Part shown: positions 16,683-26,394 of the stretch, in pieces
Layout of the letters: each line of letters opens with the position of its first letter
Numbering within the stretch: position 1 is the stretch's first letter
Source: CAG-390 sp964522215
Lineage (GTDB): Bacteria; Bacillota; Clostridia; Oscillospirales; CAG-272
Direction: 5' to 3'
NCBI GenBank assembly: GCA_964522215.1
Contig: CAZFVR010000001.1
Span: 103,071-167,070 of the forward strand
DNA: 64,000 bases
Made by a program: the position numbers and the translations under genes
The notes under the pieces: generated by a model
What the model saw: the letters and a program-made list of their open reading frames with translations, nothing else
Databases searched by the model: none
Told to the model about the DNA's origin: nothing

Positions 16683-17447
16683 ATGATATACTTTATATCA
16701 GATAAGATAGATATACCCAAAACGGCGCGCCGCGCACCGTTTAGCGAGGAGGCTTGGCTTCGCGCAAGGATCGAGCGAGATACAAGGCGGCTTGCGGTGC
16801 TCGGCTCACGCTCCGGGCGCAAGTATGAGCGGCATATAGCCACCGCGGTACTTGATAAAAAGCGTTTTTCGGGCTACAGCTATGCGGCATTCCTTTTTAA
16901 TACGGCACGTACCACCCGCGGCTTTGAGCTTTGGGAGGATATATGCTCCTTTTTTCGCCGTTTCCGCTTGCTCTCCATGATCCTTCGTTTGCTTGCAGTG
17001 ATCATGGCGGCGATAGAAGCCGGCGCGGCGTTCGCGGCATTTATGATAGCGGCGGGTGTATTGCTGGCACTCTCCCCTGCCGCTCTGCTTTGGCTGTTTG
17101 CCGCAGAGGTGGATGCCGCAATAAGCTCGGCCGCCGATCTTGACGCCGTGCGCCGAGCTGCGCAAAACGGCGGCGTGACATTCGTATTTCCGCCGCGCGA
17201 CCCGCAAGCCCTCGGTCGCGACGGCACGCTCACGAGGCACGCGGGAGCACTTGCTGCCGGCGGCACTGTGCTTATCGTATCGCCTTATATGATATCCTCA
17301 CGCGGGGCGGGAGGGCGCGGCGGCTACAGCTCGATGCGGCGGGAGCGGGCGGGCGTTTATATGATACGGCGGAGATTTTATTTTAAGCTCCGCCGCCGCA
17401 TGGGCAAGCTTTTCACCGCCCGCGATACCGTAATGATATATTTATAA
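16683..17447 (+). CDS. Unrecognised protein with two central membrane segments
   Basis: I do not recognise this 254-residue protein. The start is ATG at 16683 with GAGGTGA before it. Residues 1-95 are soluble and very basic. Two hydrophobic segments (about 98-120 and 121-143) form a hairpin. The C-terminal part (about 145-254) is again soluble, with Ala-rich helices, a strand-like GGTVLIVSPYMISS and a very Arg-rich end (RRRFYFKLRRRMGK). No catalytic motif stands out. It reads away from htrA and toward addB, 136 bp before addB. Codon use and composition match the neighbours, so it is likely a real gene. Confidence 0.6.
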   Translation: MIYFISDKIDIPKTARRAPFSEEAWLRARIERDTRRLAVLGSRSGRKYERHIATAVLDKKRFSGYSYAAFLFNTARTTRGFELWEDICSFFRRFRLLSMILRLLAVIMAAIEAGAAFAAFMIAAGVLLALSPAALLWLFAAEVDAAISSAADLDAVRRAAQNGGVTFVFPPRDPQALGRDGTLTRHAGALAAGGTVLIVSPYMISSRGAGGRGGYSSMRRERAGVYMIRRRFYFKLRRRMGKLFTARDTVMIYL

Positions 17448-17583
17448 TTTTTATTACGTTATTTCTGATCCAGCAGATCGCTGTGCGTATCGGATCATGC
17501 GCATAACAGGCGATCATGGTTAACAGCTTATTATTTTCACAGCACCGCAAGTGCTGACCGAGAAAGACCGGAGGGATACTTTT

Positions 17584-20500
17584 ATGGTCGAATTCGTATA
17601 CGGCAGGCCGGGTTCGGGCAAGACCGAATATATAATGTCACGTCTCGGGGCGGATGTGCGAGCGGGACGGCGCGCACTGCTTATCGTTCCCGAGCAGGAA
17701 ACGGTAGACATTGAGAGCCGTATAGCCGCCTCACTGCCACCGTCCGCACAGCTGACGGTGGAGGCGCTAAACTTCTCTCGCCTTGCAAACCGTGTATTTC
17801 GCGAGCGCGGCGGACTTATCTATAATTACGCCGACCGGAGCCGCAAGCTTTTGTTTATGTGGCGCGCACTGCGCGAGTGCTCTCCTTTTTTAAAGGAATA
17901 CGGCGGTCGCGCCGCACGCGATCCCGCACTGCCTGCGGCCATGCTCGGAACGATAAAAGAACTGCGCTCAGGAGGCATTACCGCCGATATGCTCCGCACG
18001 GCATCGCAACGGCTTGCGGCATCCGGCAAAGCGGGCGATGCAGCGGCGTCCGGACGGCTTTATGATATCTCGGTCATATATTCCGCATACGCCACACTGC
18101 TCGGGCGGGAGTATTCAGACTCGGATGACGACCTCTCTCGCCTTGCCGAGTCGGTCTCCCGCGAGCCGTACTTTGGCGGCATGTCGGTATACATCGATTC
18201 ATTTTCCAGCTTTACCGGGCAGGAGCACAACATCATAAAGCTTATAATGCGGCAGGCGGAGGAGGTAGTCATAACCATCCCCATCGCCTCGCCCCGCGAC
18301 CGTTCGATATATGCGCTCTCCTCAGCCGAAAGCTCAAGGCGGCTTCGCCGTGATGCCTCCGCCCTCGGTATCGCCCCCGAGATCATAACCCTTGGGGACG
18401 ACCGCCGCGCACAAAACAGTGAGCTTTTGGCCATATCCCGCCAATTTGCGGGGGAGCGGGCAACTGCCGAGATACCCGAGGAACAACGCGGACATGTTGA
18501 GCTTTACTCCGCCGCCGATCCCTACTCCGAGTGTGACATGGCGGCGGCACGTATAAAGGAGCTTTTGATGGAGGGGGCACGCTGTCGCGACATCGTTATA
18601 ATCGCACGCGATGCCGAAAAATATCGAGGCGTGATAGACACCGCCCTTGAAAAGCTGGGATTGCCTTATTTTATTTCCGAAAAAACAGGCTTTGCCACCC
18701 GACCGCTGGCGCGGCTGATACTTTCGGCACTGCGTATACACGCGCTCGGTTGGCGGCGCGAGGATGTTGTGGCGCATATAAAGACGGGCCTTTTGGGGAT
18801 ATCGCCAAGGGATGCCGACCTTTTTGAGAGCTACGCCGAAAAATGGAACATCCACGGACGCGCATTTTGGTCGGACGAGCCATGGAACATGAATCCCGAT
18901 GGCTTTGCCGACCGCCGCTCCGCACGCGGTGAGGAGATACTGGCGCGTGCAAACGCTGTTCGCGAATGGCTGCGCGAAAGGCTTGTTCCCCTTTTTGCCG
19001 CAATTGAGGCCGCAGAGAACACACGCGAGGTCTGCCGTGCGATATGGCAGTACATAGAAGATGCGGGAGTCCCCGAAGCACTGGCCGCGATAGCCGAACG
19101 CGAGCGGAAGGAGGGGAGGCGGCGCGAGGCGGATGTTACCGAACGGCTGATAGATTCCGCCATCGATGCACTTGAATGCGTATGCGATGTTTTTGACGGC
19201 AGCGGAACTGATGGAGAAGACACGACCGACGCAAACGTTACCGATGCCGCCGGGGACAGCGACAAGGATAACGACAGCTCGGCGGCGCATTCCGTCCGCA
19301 CCAAGCAAAAGCCCGATACGCAAACGCTTGCCGCCGCACTGCGGTTGGCCTTTGATGCGGCGGAGATAGGCAGCATACCCTCCGGCTGTGATGAGATAAT
19401 GATAGGCTCCGCCAACATGCTGCGTGCGGGAAAACGCCGCTGTGCCCTGCTTTTGGGGCTTGTTGAGGGGGAATTCCCCGCCGCACCGAGCTCCGGAGGA
19501 CTGCTCTCCGAGCGTGACCGCGAGGTGCTCTCCGCCCTTGAAATGCCGATCTCCTCCGGGCGCGATGCATTGGTATCCGACGAGATGTTTTATCTTTTAC
19601 GCGCTGTATCCACGCCTACCGAAAGGCTTTGCCTGTTTACGCATGAGACGGATGCTGTTGGTTCATCCTGCCGTCCATCATCCGCATTTTTGCGCACTGC
19701 TGCGCTTTTTGACTACATAAAACCCAAAAGAGAGTCGGATATCTCGACCGCCGACCGCATTTGGAGCCGCAGGACGGCACTTGAATATCTGCCGTTTTGC
19801 CTTGGCACACCGCTTGCCGGTGCGATCCGCCTCTGCTTTGCAGGGGACGGCGACTTTGAGGCGGAGCAGCAAAAGATACTCACCCCGCTTGGCGCGGTCG
19901 AGGAGCGAATACCCGCCGCGCAGGCTCGGGAGGTCTTTGGTGATCGCATGGAGCTTTCGCAATCAAAGATCGAGGCGTTTGTGAGCTGTCCCTACAGCTA
20001 TTACCTTAAGAATATATTAAGGCTTAACGACGGCGAGCGAGTTGAGTTCAATGCTGCTGGCGTAGGCACGTTCATTCACCACGTGCTTGAAAAATATCTT
20101 CTCTACGCTTCCAAAAACGGCGGTTTTGAAGCTCCGCCGGACCGAGAGAGCACGCGGAAACTGCTTGACGACATAATAAAGAGCTACCTCGCGCTTTTCG
20201 GCGAGAGCGCACTCACGCCGCACATAAAGCACACGGTATCCCGCCTTGGCAGAATAGCCGAGCTGTTGATAACCGACATCCTTGGCGAATTTGCAGGCGG
20301 CAGCTTCCGTCCCGAGGCATTTGAGGTCAAGATAGGCGGCCGAGATCCGCGTGCTGTGCCATCCCCCGAATTTAAACTGCCCGACGGCGCCCGCGTTGTT
20401 TTAAACGGAAAGGCGGACAGGGTGGATATAGCCACCGCTCCGGACGGGCACAGGCTTATAAGAGTGGTGGATTACAAGACCGGGGAACGCAAATTCACCC

Positions 20501-21027
20501 TTTCGGATGCGCGGCGCGGGCTGGACCTGCAGTTGCTTATATATCTTTACGCTCTAACAGCACCCCAATCCACTCGCGTAGATGGATATCGCCACGGCGG
20601 CGGAAATATGGCGGACATGCTTGGCGGCCGCCCTGCCGCAGTGACATATCTTTCATCAAATATACGCATGCAGGCGCTTGACCGCCCCATGAGCGGTGAA
20701 GAGGCCGAGCGCATGGCGCGCGACAAGATAACCCGCTCCGGCCTTGTGATCAATGAGGATGAGGTGCTTGATGCCATCAGCCGCACACGCGACCCGCACT
20801 ATATGCAGGGAGCGAAATTTAAATCGGACGGCACGCCCTCCGATGCGCTGATAGACCGCGATACGCTCAACACTGTGTTTGCGGAGCTTGAGGGGACGAT
20901 ATCTGACATTGCGTGCAAAATGCGCTCGGGCATGGCATATGCCCTCCCTATAACGATCGATGGCGACCGCCACCCCTGCAAATATTGCAAGTTTTTTGCC
21001 GTTTGCCGTTCAAAGCACAGGACTTAA
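17584..21027 (+). CDS. addB: AddB subunit of AddAB helicase-nuclease
   Basis: A 1147-residue partner of AddA that processes double-strand DNA ends for recombination. The Walker A motif GRPGSGKTEYI is at the N-terminus. The C-terminal RecB-type nuclease domain has VDYKTGERKF. It is flanked by the four iron-sulfur cysteines: one in FVSCPYSYYL (about residue 802) and three in CKYCKFFAVC (about 1132-1141). The start at 17584 follows GGAGGG; an upstream in-frame ATG has no such site. An acidic low-complexity insert (Gly/Thr/Asp-rich, about 19196-19290) interrupts the middle. It is 18 bp from addA. Confidence 0.96.
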   Translation: MVEFVYGRPGSGKTEYIMSRLGADVRAGRRALLIVPEQETVDIESRIAASLPPSAQLTVEALNFSRLANRVFRERGGLIYNYADRSRKLLFMWRALRECSPFLKEYGGRAARDPALPAAMLGTIKELRSGGITADMLRTASQRLAASGKAGDAAASGRLYDISVIYSAYATLLGREYSDSDDDLSRLAESVSREPYFGGMSVYIDSFSSFTGQEHNIIKLIMRQAEEVVITIPIASPRDRSIYALSSAESSRRLRRDASALGIAPEIITLGDDRRAQNSELLAISRQFAGERATAEIPEEQRGHVELYSAADPYSECDMAAARIKELLMEGARCRDIVIIARDAEKYRGVIDTALEKLGLPYFISEKTGFATRPLARLILSALRIHALGWRREDVVAHIKTGLLGISPRDADLFESYAEKWNIHGRAFWSDEPWNMNPDGFADRRSARGEEILARANAVREWLRERLVPLFAAIEAAENTREVCRAIWQYIEDAGVPEALAAIAERERKEGRRREADVTERLIDSAIDALECVCDVFDGSGTDGEDTTDANVTDAAGDSDKDNDSSAAHSVRTKQKPDTQTLAAALRLAFDAAEIGSIPSGCDEIMIGSANMLRAGKRRCALLLGLVEGEFPAAPSSGGLLSERDREVLSALEMPISSGRDALVSDEMFYLLRAVSTPTERLCLFTHETDAVGSSCRPSSAFLRTAALFDYIKPKRESDISTADRIWSRRTALEYLPFCLGTPLAGAIRLCFAGDGDFEAEQQKILTPLGAVEERIPAAQAREVFGDRMELSQSKIEAFVSCPYSYYLKNILRLNDGERVEFNAAGVGTFIHHVLEKYLLYASKNGGFEAPPDRESTRKLLDDIIKSYLALFGESALTPHIKHTVSRLGRIAELLITDILGEFAGGSFRPEAFEVKIGGRDPRAVPSPEFKLPDGARVVLNGKADRVDIATAPDGHRLIRVVDYKTGERKFTLSDARRGLDLQLLIYLYALTAPQSTRVDGYRHGGGNMADMLGGRPAAVTYLSSNIRMQALDRPMSGEEAERMARDKITRSGLVINEDEVLDAISRTRDPHYMQGAKFKSDGTPSDALIDRDTLNTVFAELEGTISDIACKMRSGMAYALPITIDGDRHPCKYCKFFAVCRSKHRT

Positions 21028-21045
21028 GGCAGAAACGAGGAAAAA

Positions 21046-24000
21046 ATGGCTGTAAGATTTACAACTTCACAACGTGCGGCAATAGATACACACGGCCGCA
21101 CACTGCTGATATCCGCCGCGGCAGGGTCGGGTAAGACCGCTACACTTACCGAAAGGATAATCAGCGAGCTTACAAATAAAGAGCACCCCGCAGATATATC
21201 GCGGATGCTTATAGTGACCTTTACTCGCGCGGCAGCAGGCGAGCTTCGCACAAGGATAAGCGCGGCGCTTTCTGCGGCACTGAACGATGACCCGGATAAC
21301 GCCCATCTATCCAATCAGTTGGTAGCGGTGGCGGGCGCGCGGATCTGCACGATAGATGCATTTTATCTTGACGTGGTGCGGGAGAATTTTAACCGTCTCG
21401 GCATCTCGGCATCCCTGCGTTTAGCGGATGCAGGCGAGCTTTTGGCAATGCAACGCGAATGCATGCAACGCACGATAGACGATATGATAGTGAGTGACCC
21501 GGATATATCACAGCTTGCCTGCTCGCTTACCACTGCGCGCGGGGATCAGCGACTTGCCGAGGTGCTGATAGGCTTTGCCGCGCGGCTTGACAGTATGCCG
21601 CGCGGCCGGCACACACCCGCAGACGAAGCCGCAAGGCTTGATTGCGAGGCCGAGGGCGAGTTTATAGAGAGCCGAGCCGGCAAGTGCGCTGTGGATCTGA
21701 TATATGACAAGCTTGAGGATGTGCGCCGCACGCTTGAGGGCATCCACAGCGAGGTGGCGTGGGACGAGAGCTACCCTGCAAAGTACGCTGCGGTGATAGA
21801 GTCTGACATTGAGACTATCGGCAGGTTGCTCGGTGCAGTCAACGCCGCGGACGAGACCGCCCTGCGCCGTGGATTTGAGGAATTCGACCTTGCCCGCCTG
21901 CCGGCCTTTAAGCGCGGCACCAAAACACCGCGAGCCGATGAGATAGCAAAATTCCGCACTGAAATGAAGCGGCAGATACGCGAAACCGGTCGGCGATATT
22001 TTGCCATGTCACCCGACGAGATACGCACCGCACAGCGCGATACGGCAAGACTGCTTCGCGCCCTCTCACGGATACTTTTGCGCTATGGCGAGCAGCTTGA
22101 CGGCGAAAAAAAGGCGCGTGGCGTTTGCGATTTTGCAGACATCCGCAGGTATGCGCATGCGCTTTTGATATCGCCCGACGGTCAGCCCACCGAGTTGGCA
22201 CTTGAGTGGCGCGAACGCTTTACCGAGATATTTGTTGATGAATACCAGGATACCGACTCGGTGCAGGATGAGATATTCCGCGCCATCTCAAACGGGCGGG
22301 ATCTTTTTATGGTCGGCGATATAAAGCAGAGCATTTACGCTTTCAGAGGCGCCGAGCCATCGATATTTGCCGACTACCGTCGTCGTTTTGAGACGATCGA
22401 TCCCACCGCCGGGCAGGATGGAGAGAGCACCGCACCCGGCGCGATATATATGTCCGAAAACTTTCGCTGTGCACGGTCGATCGTTGACTTTGCAAATGCT
22501 GTCTCATCCTATCTTTTCTCCGTATCGGAGGACTCCCCCCGCCCGCACGGTATAGGCTACCGCGCGGAGGATGATCTCATATTTGCACGCGGGGACGATG
22601 GCGGCGCACCTGCCGAGGTGGTGCTGATAGAAAATGCCGACTCCGATGCCAAGGAGGAAGCACAAAATGCGGCCGATGACGGCGCCACGACAGGTAATGG
22701 CAATGACGATGATAACGACGGTGCGGCGGGCGATAACGATGCAGAGGTGCGCTATGTCAGCTCCCGCATAGCCGAGATGATAGCCGCAGGAGAAGACCCG
22801 GGTAGCATTGCGGTGCTTTCTCGCTCCAAAAGCTTTGCCGCGGGTGTGGTACGTGCGCTCACCACCCTGGGCATTCCCGCCGCAAACAGCGTTGGCGAGG
22901 ATCTTTTTGCCGACCCGGAGGTGCTTATGTTCGTCAGCCTGCTCTCAGCGGTGGATAACCCGCAAAGGGACATCCCGCTGGCAGGTGCTTTGCGCTCACC
23001 GGTATTCGGTCTTACCCTTTCGGATATGGTCAAGATCAAAACATCGGGGGAGCACATATCACTTTTTGATGCTCTGACAAGCTATGCAGATGAGGGACGG
23101 GACGATGAGCTCAAGGCAAAATGCCGTTCGACTCTTGCACGCCTTGCAGACTGGCGCGCCTACGCCGAGGCCATGCCCGCGGACAAGCTGATACGCCGCA
23201 TATACGCCGACACCACAGCGCTTATGTATTCGGGTGCCGACAGCAGTCGCTCCGATCTGTCGCCCGCGACACGCAGGGCAAACCTGCGCCGTCTTTACGA
23301 ATACGCCAGGCGTTTTGAGGGCAGTACCTTTCGCGGCCTTTCGGAATTTGTTACCTATATCAACGGCATGATAAGTGATGGAGTGAAGATAGAATCGGAT
23401 GCATCCTCCGCCCGCGGGGCGGTATCTGTCATGACGATACATAAATCCAAGGGACTTGAGTTTCCCACCGTGTTTATTGTAGGGCTTGGCAGCAGATTCA
23501 ACCGCCGTGATGCCGCACAGGATCTCTGCTATTCCCCGGATGCAGGTATGGGCATGCGGCTGGCGGGGGCTGATGGACTGACCAAGCTTGACACGCCCAT
23601 GCGGCATGCCGTTGCGGAACACGAGGCGGCACTTTCCGCCGAGGAAGAGCTGCGCGTGCTTTATGTTGCGCTGACACGCGCCAAGGAACGGCTGATAATA
23701 ACCGCCAAGTGCGGCAGGGGCGGGAGCGATGGCTTGCTCTACGATGCCGCGCGGCGTGCGGAGCGCGGCGGGCGAGCCTCGGTATTGACCGCGCCAAGCA
23801 GTATAGTACATATACTTACCGCACTGCACGGCAAAAAAACAGATGATTTTTGCCGCATAAGTGTTTCAAAGGGCGCGAATTACAAAAACGCGACACCTGC
23901 CGACAGCGTACAGGACAGCAATGATGCCGCCATCGATACCCATAAGCTCGCCGAGCAGTTACGCAGGCGGATAGAATACCGCTATCCACACGCGCACATA

Positions 24001-24828
24001 TCCGCCCTACCCGCAAAGCTTTCGGTCTCACGTCTCTCGCCATCGGCGCTTGACGATGATATGCAGGCACTCCCCACCCTCTCGGATACTACGTCCTTTG
24101 GGCTGCAAGCACCACTCACCGCCAACAAAGTCGATACCGATACCGATGCCCATGCCTATACCGAGGCCCATGGCAACGGCATGGTGGAGGCGACAGAACC
24201 AAGGCGGACACGCGTGCCGTCCTTTATGATGAAGGACGGTGACAAGGATGAGGCTGACGAAGCACGCACTGCGGCGCAAAAAGGCACTGCCACACACCTT
24301 TTTTTGCAGTTTTGCAACTTTACGGCACTTGACGGCACGGCAGCCGCCATAGACCGCGAGGCCGAAAGAATGCAGGCGCTTGGTTTTATCTCCTTGCGCG
24401 ATGCCGAGCTTTTACGGCGGGACGAGCTGCGGACATTTTCAAACAGCCGCCTTTTTGAGGAGATAAAAAAAGCGTCCAAGCTTTACCGCGAGCAACGCTT
24501 TAACATCTACCTCCCCGCCGAAAGATTTACCACGGATGAGGCGATAGCCCGCGAGCTTGTGGGTGAACGCATACTGGTGCAGGGCGTTATAGATCTGTTT
24601 TTCACCGACACCCGCAACCGCCTTGTGCTTTGCGATTATAAGACAGACAGGTTGAGCCGCCGCGAAATAGCGGATCCGACACTTGCCGCACGCCGCCTTT
24701 GCGCCACGCATTCGGAACAGCTGGCCTATTATGCCGCCGCACTTGAGGCGATAGCCGGGCACCGCCCCGACCGAGTGCTGATATATTCGCTCGCCCTTGG
24801 TGACTCGATAGAGGTGCCGCTGTGGTAA
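21046..24828 (+). CDS. addA: AddA subunit of AddAB helicase-nuclease
   Basis: A 1260-residue UvrD/Rep-type helicase with a C-terminal nuclease. Visible are Walker A (AAAGSGKTATL, about 24-34), Walker B (FVDEYQDTD, about 395), motif III region (VGDIKQSIYAFRGAEP), motif V/VI (MTIHKSKGLEFPTVF and LYVALTRAKERL) and nuclease motif LCDYKTDRLSRRE near 1195. With AddB it makes the ATP-driven end-resection enzyme that replaces RecBCD in Firmicutes. Two non-conserved inserts are present: an Asp/Asn/Gly-rich one (22636-22745) and an Asp/Thr/His-rich one (about 24130-24200). The ribosome site is a modest ACGAGG. A strong terminator follows. Confidence 0.96.
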   Translation: MAVRFTTSQRAAIDTHGRTLLISAAAGSGKTATLTERIISELTNKEHPADISRMLIVTFTRAAAGELRTRISAALSAALNDDPDNAHLSNQLVAVAGARICTIDAFYLDVVRENFNRLGISASLRLADAGELLAMQRECMQRTIDDMIVSDPDISQLACSLTTARGDQRLAEVLIGFAARLDSMPRGRHTPADEAARLDCEAEGEFIESRAGKCAVDLIYDKLEDVRRTLEGIHSEVAWDESYPAKYAAVIESDIETIGRLLGAVNAADETALRRGFEEFDLARLPAFKRGTKTPRADEIAKFRTEMKRQIRETGRRYFAMSPDEIRTAQRDTARLLRALSRILLRYGEQLDGEKKARGVCDFADIRRYAHALLISPDGQPTELALEWRERFTEIFVDEYQDTDSVQDEIFRAISNGRDLFMVGDIKQSIYAFRGAEPSIFADYRRRFETIDPTAGQDGESTAPGAIYMSENFRCARSIVDFANAVSSYLFSVSEDSPRPHGIGYRAEDDLIFARGDDGGAPAEVVLIENADSDAKEEAQNAADDGATTGNGNDDDNDGAAGDNDAEVRYVSSRIAEMIAAGEDPGSIAVLSRSKSFAAGVVRALTTLGIPAANSVGEDLFADPEVLMFVSLLSAVDNPQRDIPLAGALRSPVFGLTLSDMVKIKTSGEHISLFDALTSYADEGRDDELKAKCRSTLARLADWRAYAEAMPADKLIRRIYADTTALMYSGADSSRSDLSPATRRANLRRLYEYARRFEGSTFRGLSEFVTYINGMISDGVKIESDASSARGAVSVMTIHKSKGLEFPTVFIVGLGSRFNRRDAAQDLCYSPDAGMGMRLAGADGLTKLDTPMRHAVAEHEAALSAEEELRVLYVALTRAKERLIITAKCGRGGSDGLLYDAARRAERGGRASVLTAPSSIVHILTALHGKKTDDFCRISVSKGANYKNATPADSVQDSNDAAIDTHKLAEQLRRRIEYRYPHAHISALPAKLSVSRLSPSALDDDMQALPTLSDTTSFGLQAPLTANKVDTDTDAHAYTEAHGNGMVEATEPRRTRVPSFMMKDGDKDEADEARTAAQKGTATHLFLQFCNFTALDGTAAAIDREAERMQALGFISLRDAELLRRDELRTFSNSRLFEEIKKASKLYREQRFNIYLPAERFTTDEAIARELVGERILVQGVIDLFFTDTRNRLVLCDYKTDRLSRREIADPTLAARRLCATHSEQLAYYAAALEAIAGHRPDRVLIYSLALGDSIEVPLW

Positions 24829-24882
24829 GGCCCACGGCGATCTAATATCCACGATAATTAAAAAACATCCCATAACACAAAA

Positions 24883-24937
24883 AGGCAGACTTTGATGCGC
24901 ATTTTGCATCAAAGACTGCCTGATCTTTGTTTTTTCA
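24883..24937 (+). terminator. Terminator after addA, facing capA-like gene
   Basis: AGGCAGACTTTGATGC (24883-24898) pairs with GCATCAAAGACTGCCT (24906-24921) with one A-A mismatch, followed by GATCTTTGTTTTTT. The upstream AAAA run lets it act for the convergent gene too. Confidence 0.9.
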
Positions 24938-24981
24938 CTTATTAGTTCACATTGCAAACGCAACTTCAAGCGGATATTGCG

Positions 24982-26349
24982 CTATGATGCAGACTTAAAT
25001 TCATCTGCCAAATAATCGTCCGCTATCGCGTTGTTTAAATAATATCTGAGTGAGGATAGAGTCAGCCTGCCGCCAAACGTGCCGTCACCGCCGCGCTGCA
25101 CCACGCAGTGCTTTTGGCACAGCTCATCCGTAAAGTCGGAGAGCAGGTATATCTCATTTGAACGAAAATCCTTTTCAAAATAAGAGACTATCGGCGTCAG
25201 ATGCACACACTCAGTGCTCACGCCGTCCGCACCGACCCTAATATTAAAGCTGAGCATTCCCGCCAGCGCGTTATAATCGTACCCCTGCATTCCAAGGAAG
25301 TTACCAAGTGAATATGCGCAAAGAGTGCTGTGTGTGCCATCCGAGCTTTTTATATACTCTATCGACTGCAACACATGCGGGTGGTGACCAAGGATAACAT
25401 CAGCTCCCGCATCGCAAAGTATTGCGGCGACCTTTTTTTGCTCATTGCTGACCTTTTGCGTGTCTTCATTCCCCCAGTGGACAGACACCACCACAACATC
25501 GGCCACACTGCGTGCCGCCGCAACATCGTCCGCAAGTCTTTCCTCGTATATCTCCCCATATGTCGGTGAGTTTTTATCCGGGTCTTTATAAAAGGACACG
25601 ATAAGCGGCGAATCCTTGCGCACCGTCCTGCCGTTTGCGCTGTAGGTGTAGGCCAAAAAGGCGATCTTTACGCCGTTGCGCTCAAGCACGCGGATAGAGG
25701 CAGCATCGGCATCATCAAGATACGCGCCAACAGACAGCACGGGCAGGTCGCGCCAATAATTTATGGTGTTTAGCAGTCCTGCCTCACGCATATCGAGTAT
25801 ATGGTTATTGGCGAGGGAGACAACATCAAACCCAAGCTCCACCAGATCATTGGCGATCGCCTCGGGTGTATTAAACGTGGGGTATCCGGATATACCGTAC
25901 TCCGCGCCCGCTATGACCGTCTCTTGGTTTATAAACGCAACGTCCGCCGCGGCTATCATATCCGCAACATTTTTGTATATCGGTTTAAAATTATATTTTC
26001 TGCCGCCCTCCACTGCACGATCCGCCGCCTCATAGGCCGCGGGGCGGTAGACGATATTATCGCCGCACGCCAAAAAGCTTATTATCTTATCCTCGGCAGG
26101 CGGTGCTTCCGTCTCTGTTGCGGCAGGGACGGTCGGCTCGGTACTGTCCTCGTTTGTTTGTATTTCGCTGTCATCCGTCTGCGGAGGATCGGTCACGGCC
26201 GGTACGTTGCCTACGGTGGTCACCTCGCCGGTGGTCGTCTCCGCTCCGCCCGCAGACGTGCCGGAGCACGCCATGGAGGTCATCACCAAGATCAACAAAA
26301 GCATCAGCGCAATGGCCGAGCGGCATACGGTCTTTTTATTTATTTGCAA
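24982..26349 (-). CDS. CapA-family lipoprotein (metallophosphatase fold)
   Basis: A 455-residue CapA/PgsA-type protein. The signal peptide ends in a lipobox (TSMAC), followed by a Thr/Pro/Glu linker of about 50 residues, so it is probably lipid-anchored outside the cell. The metallophosphatase-like domain shows FLACGDNIVYR, FINQETVIAG, VVSLANNHILDMREAGL and VSVHWGNED...GHHPHVLQ. CapA proteins take part in poly-gamma-glutamate or capsule formation; the polymer here is unknown. The start is TTG at 26347-26349, seven bases after GGGGAAG. It lies 45 bp downstream of the CpsB-like gene and is probably co-transcribed with it. Confidence 0.88.
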   Translation of the reverse strand: MQINKKTVCRSAIALMLLLILVMTSMACSGTSAGGAETTTGEVTTVGNVPAVTDPPQTDDSEIQTNEDSTEPTVPAATETEAPPAEDKIISFLACGDNIVYRPAAYEAADRAVEGGRKYNFKPIYKNVADMIAAADVAFINQETVIAGAEYGISGYPTFNTPEAIANDLVELGFDVVSLANNHILDMREAGLLNTINYWRDLPVLSVGAYLDDADAASIRVLERNGVKIAFLAYTYSANGRTVRKDSPLIVSFYKDPDKNSPTYGEIYEERLADDVAAARSVADVVVVSVHWGNEDTQKVSNEQKKVAAILCDAGADVILGHHPHVLQSIEYIKSSDGTHSTLCAYSLGNFLGMQGYDYNALAGMLSFNIRVGADGVSTECVHLTPIVSYFEKDFRSNEIYLLSDFTDELCQKHCVVQRGGDGTFGGRLTLSSLRYYLNNAIADDYLADEFKSAS

Positions 26350-26394
26350 TTCGATACTTCCCCTATTCTTTTATCCGTCGCTTCGTGTCGCGTC

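Noticed and set aside
18334..19323. 329-codon open frame antisense to addB
   Set aside because: Follows from the codon bias of addB on the other strand; no family features, no ribosome-binding site.
23059..23829. 256-codon open frame antisense to addA
   Set aside because: Lies opposite conserved helicase motifs and shows no protein-like pattern.
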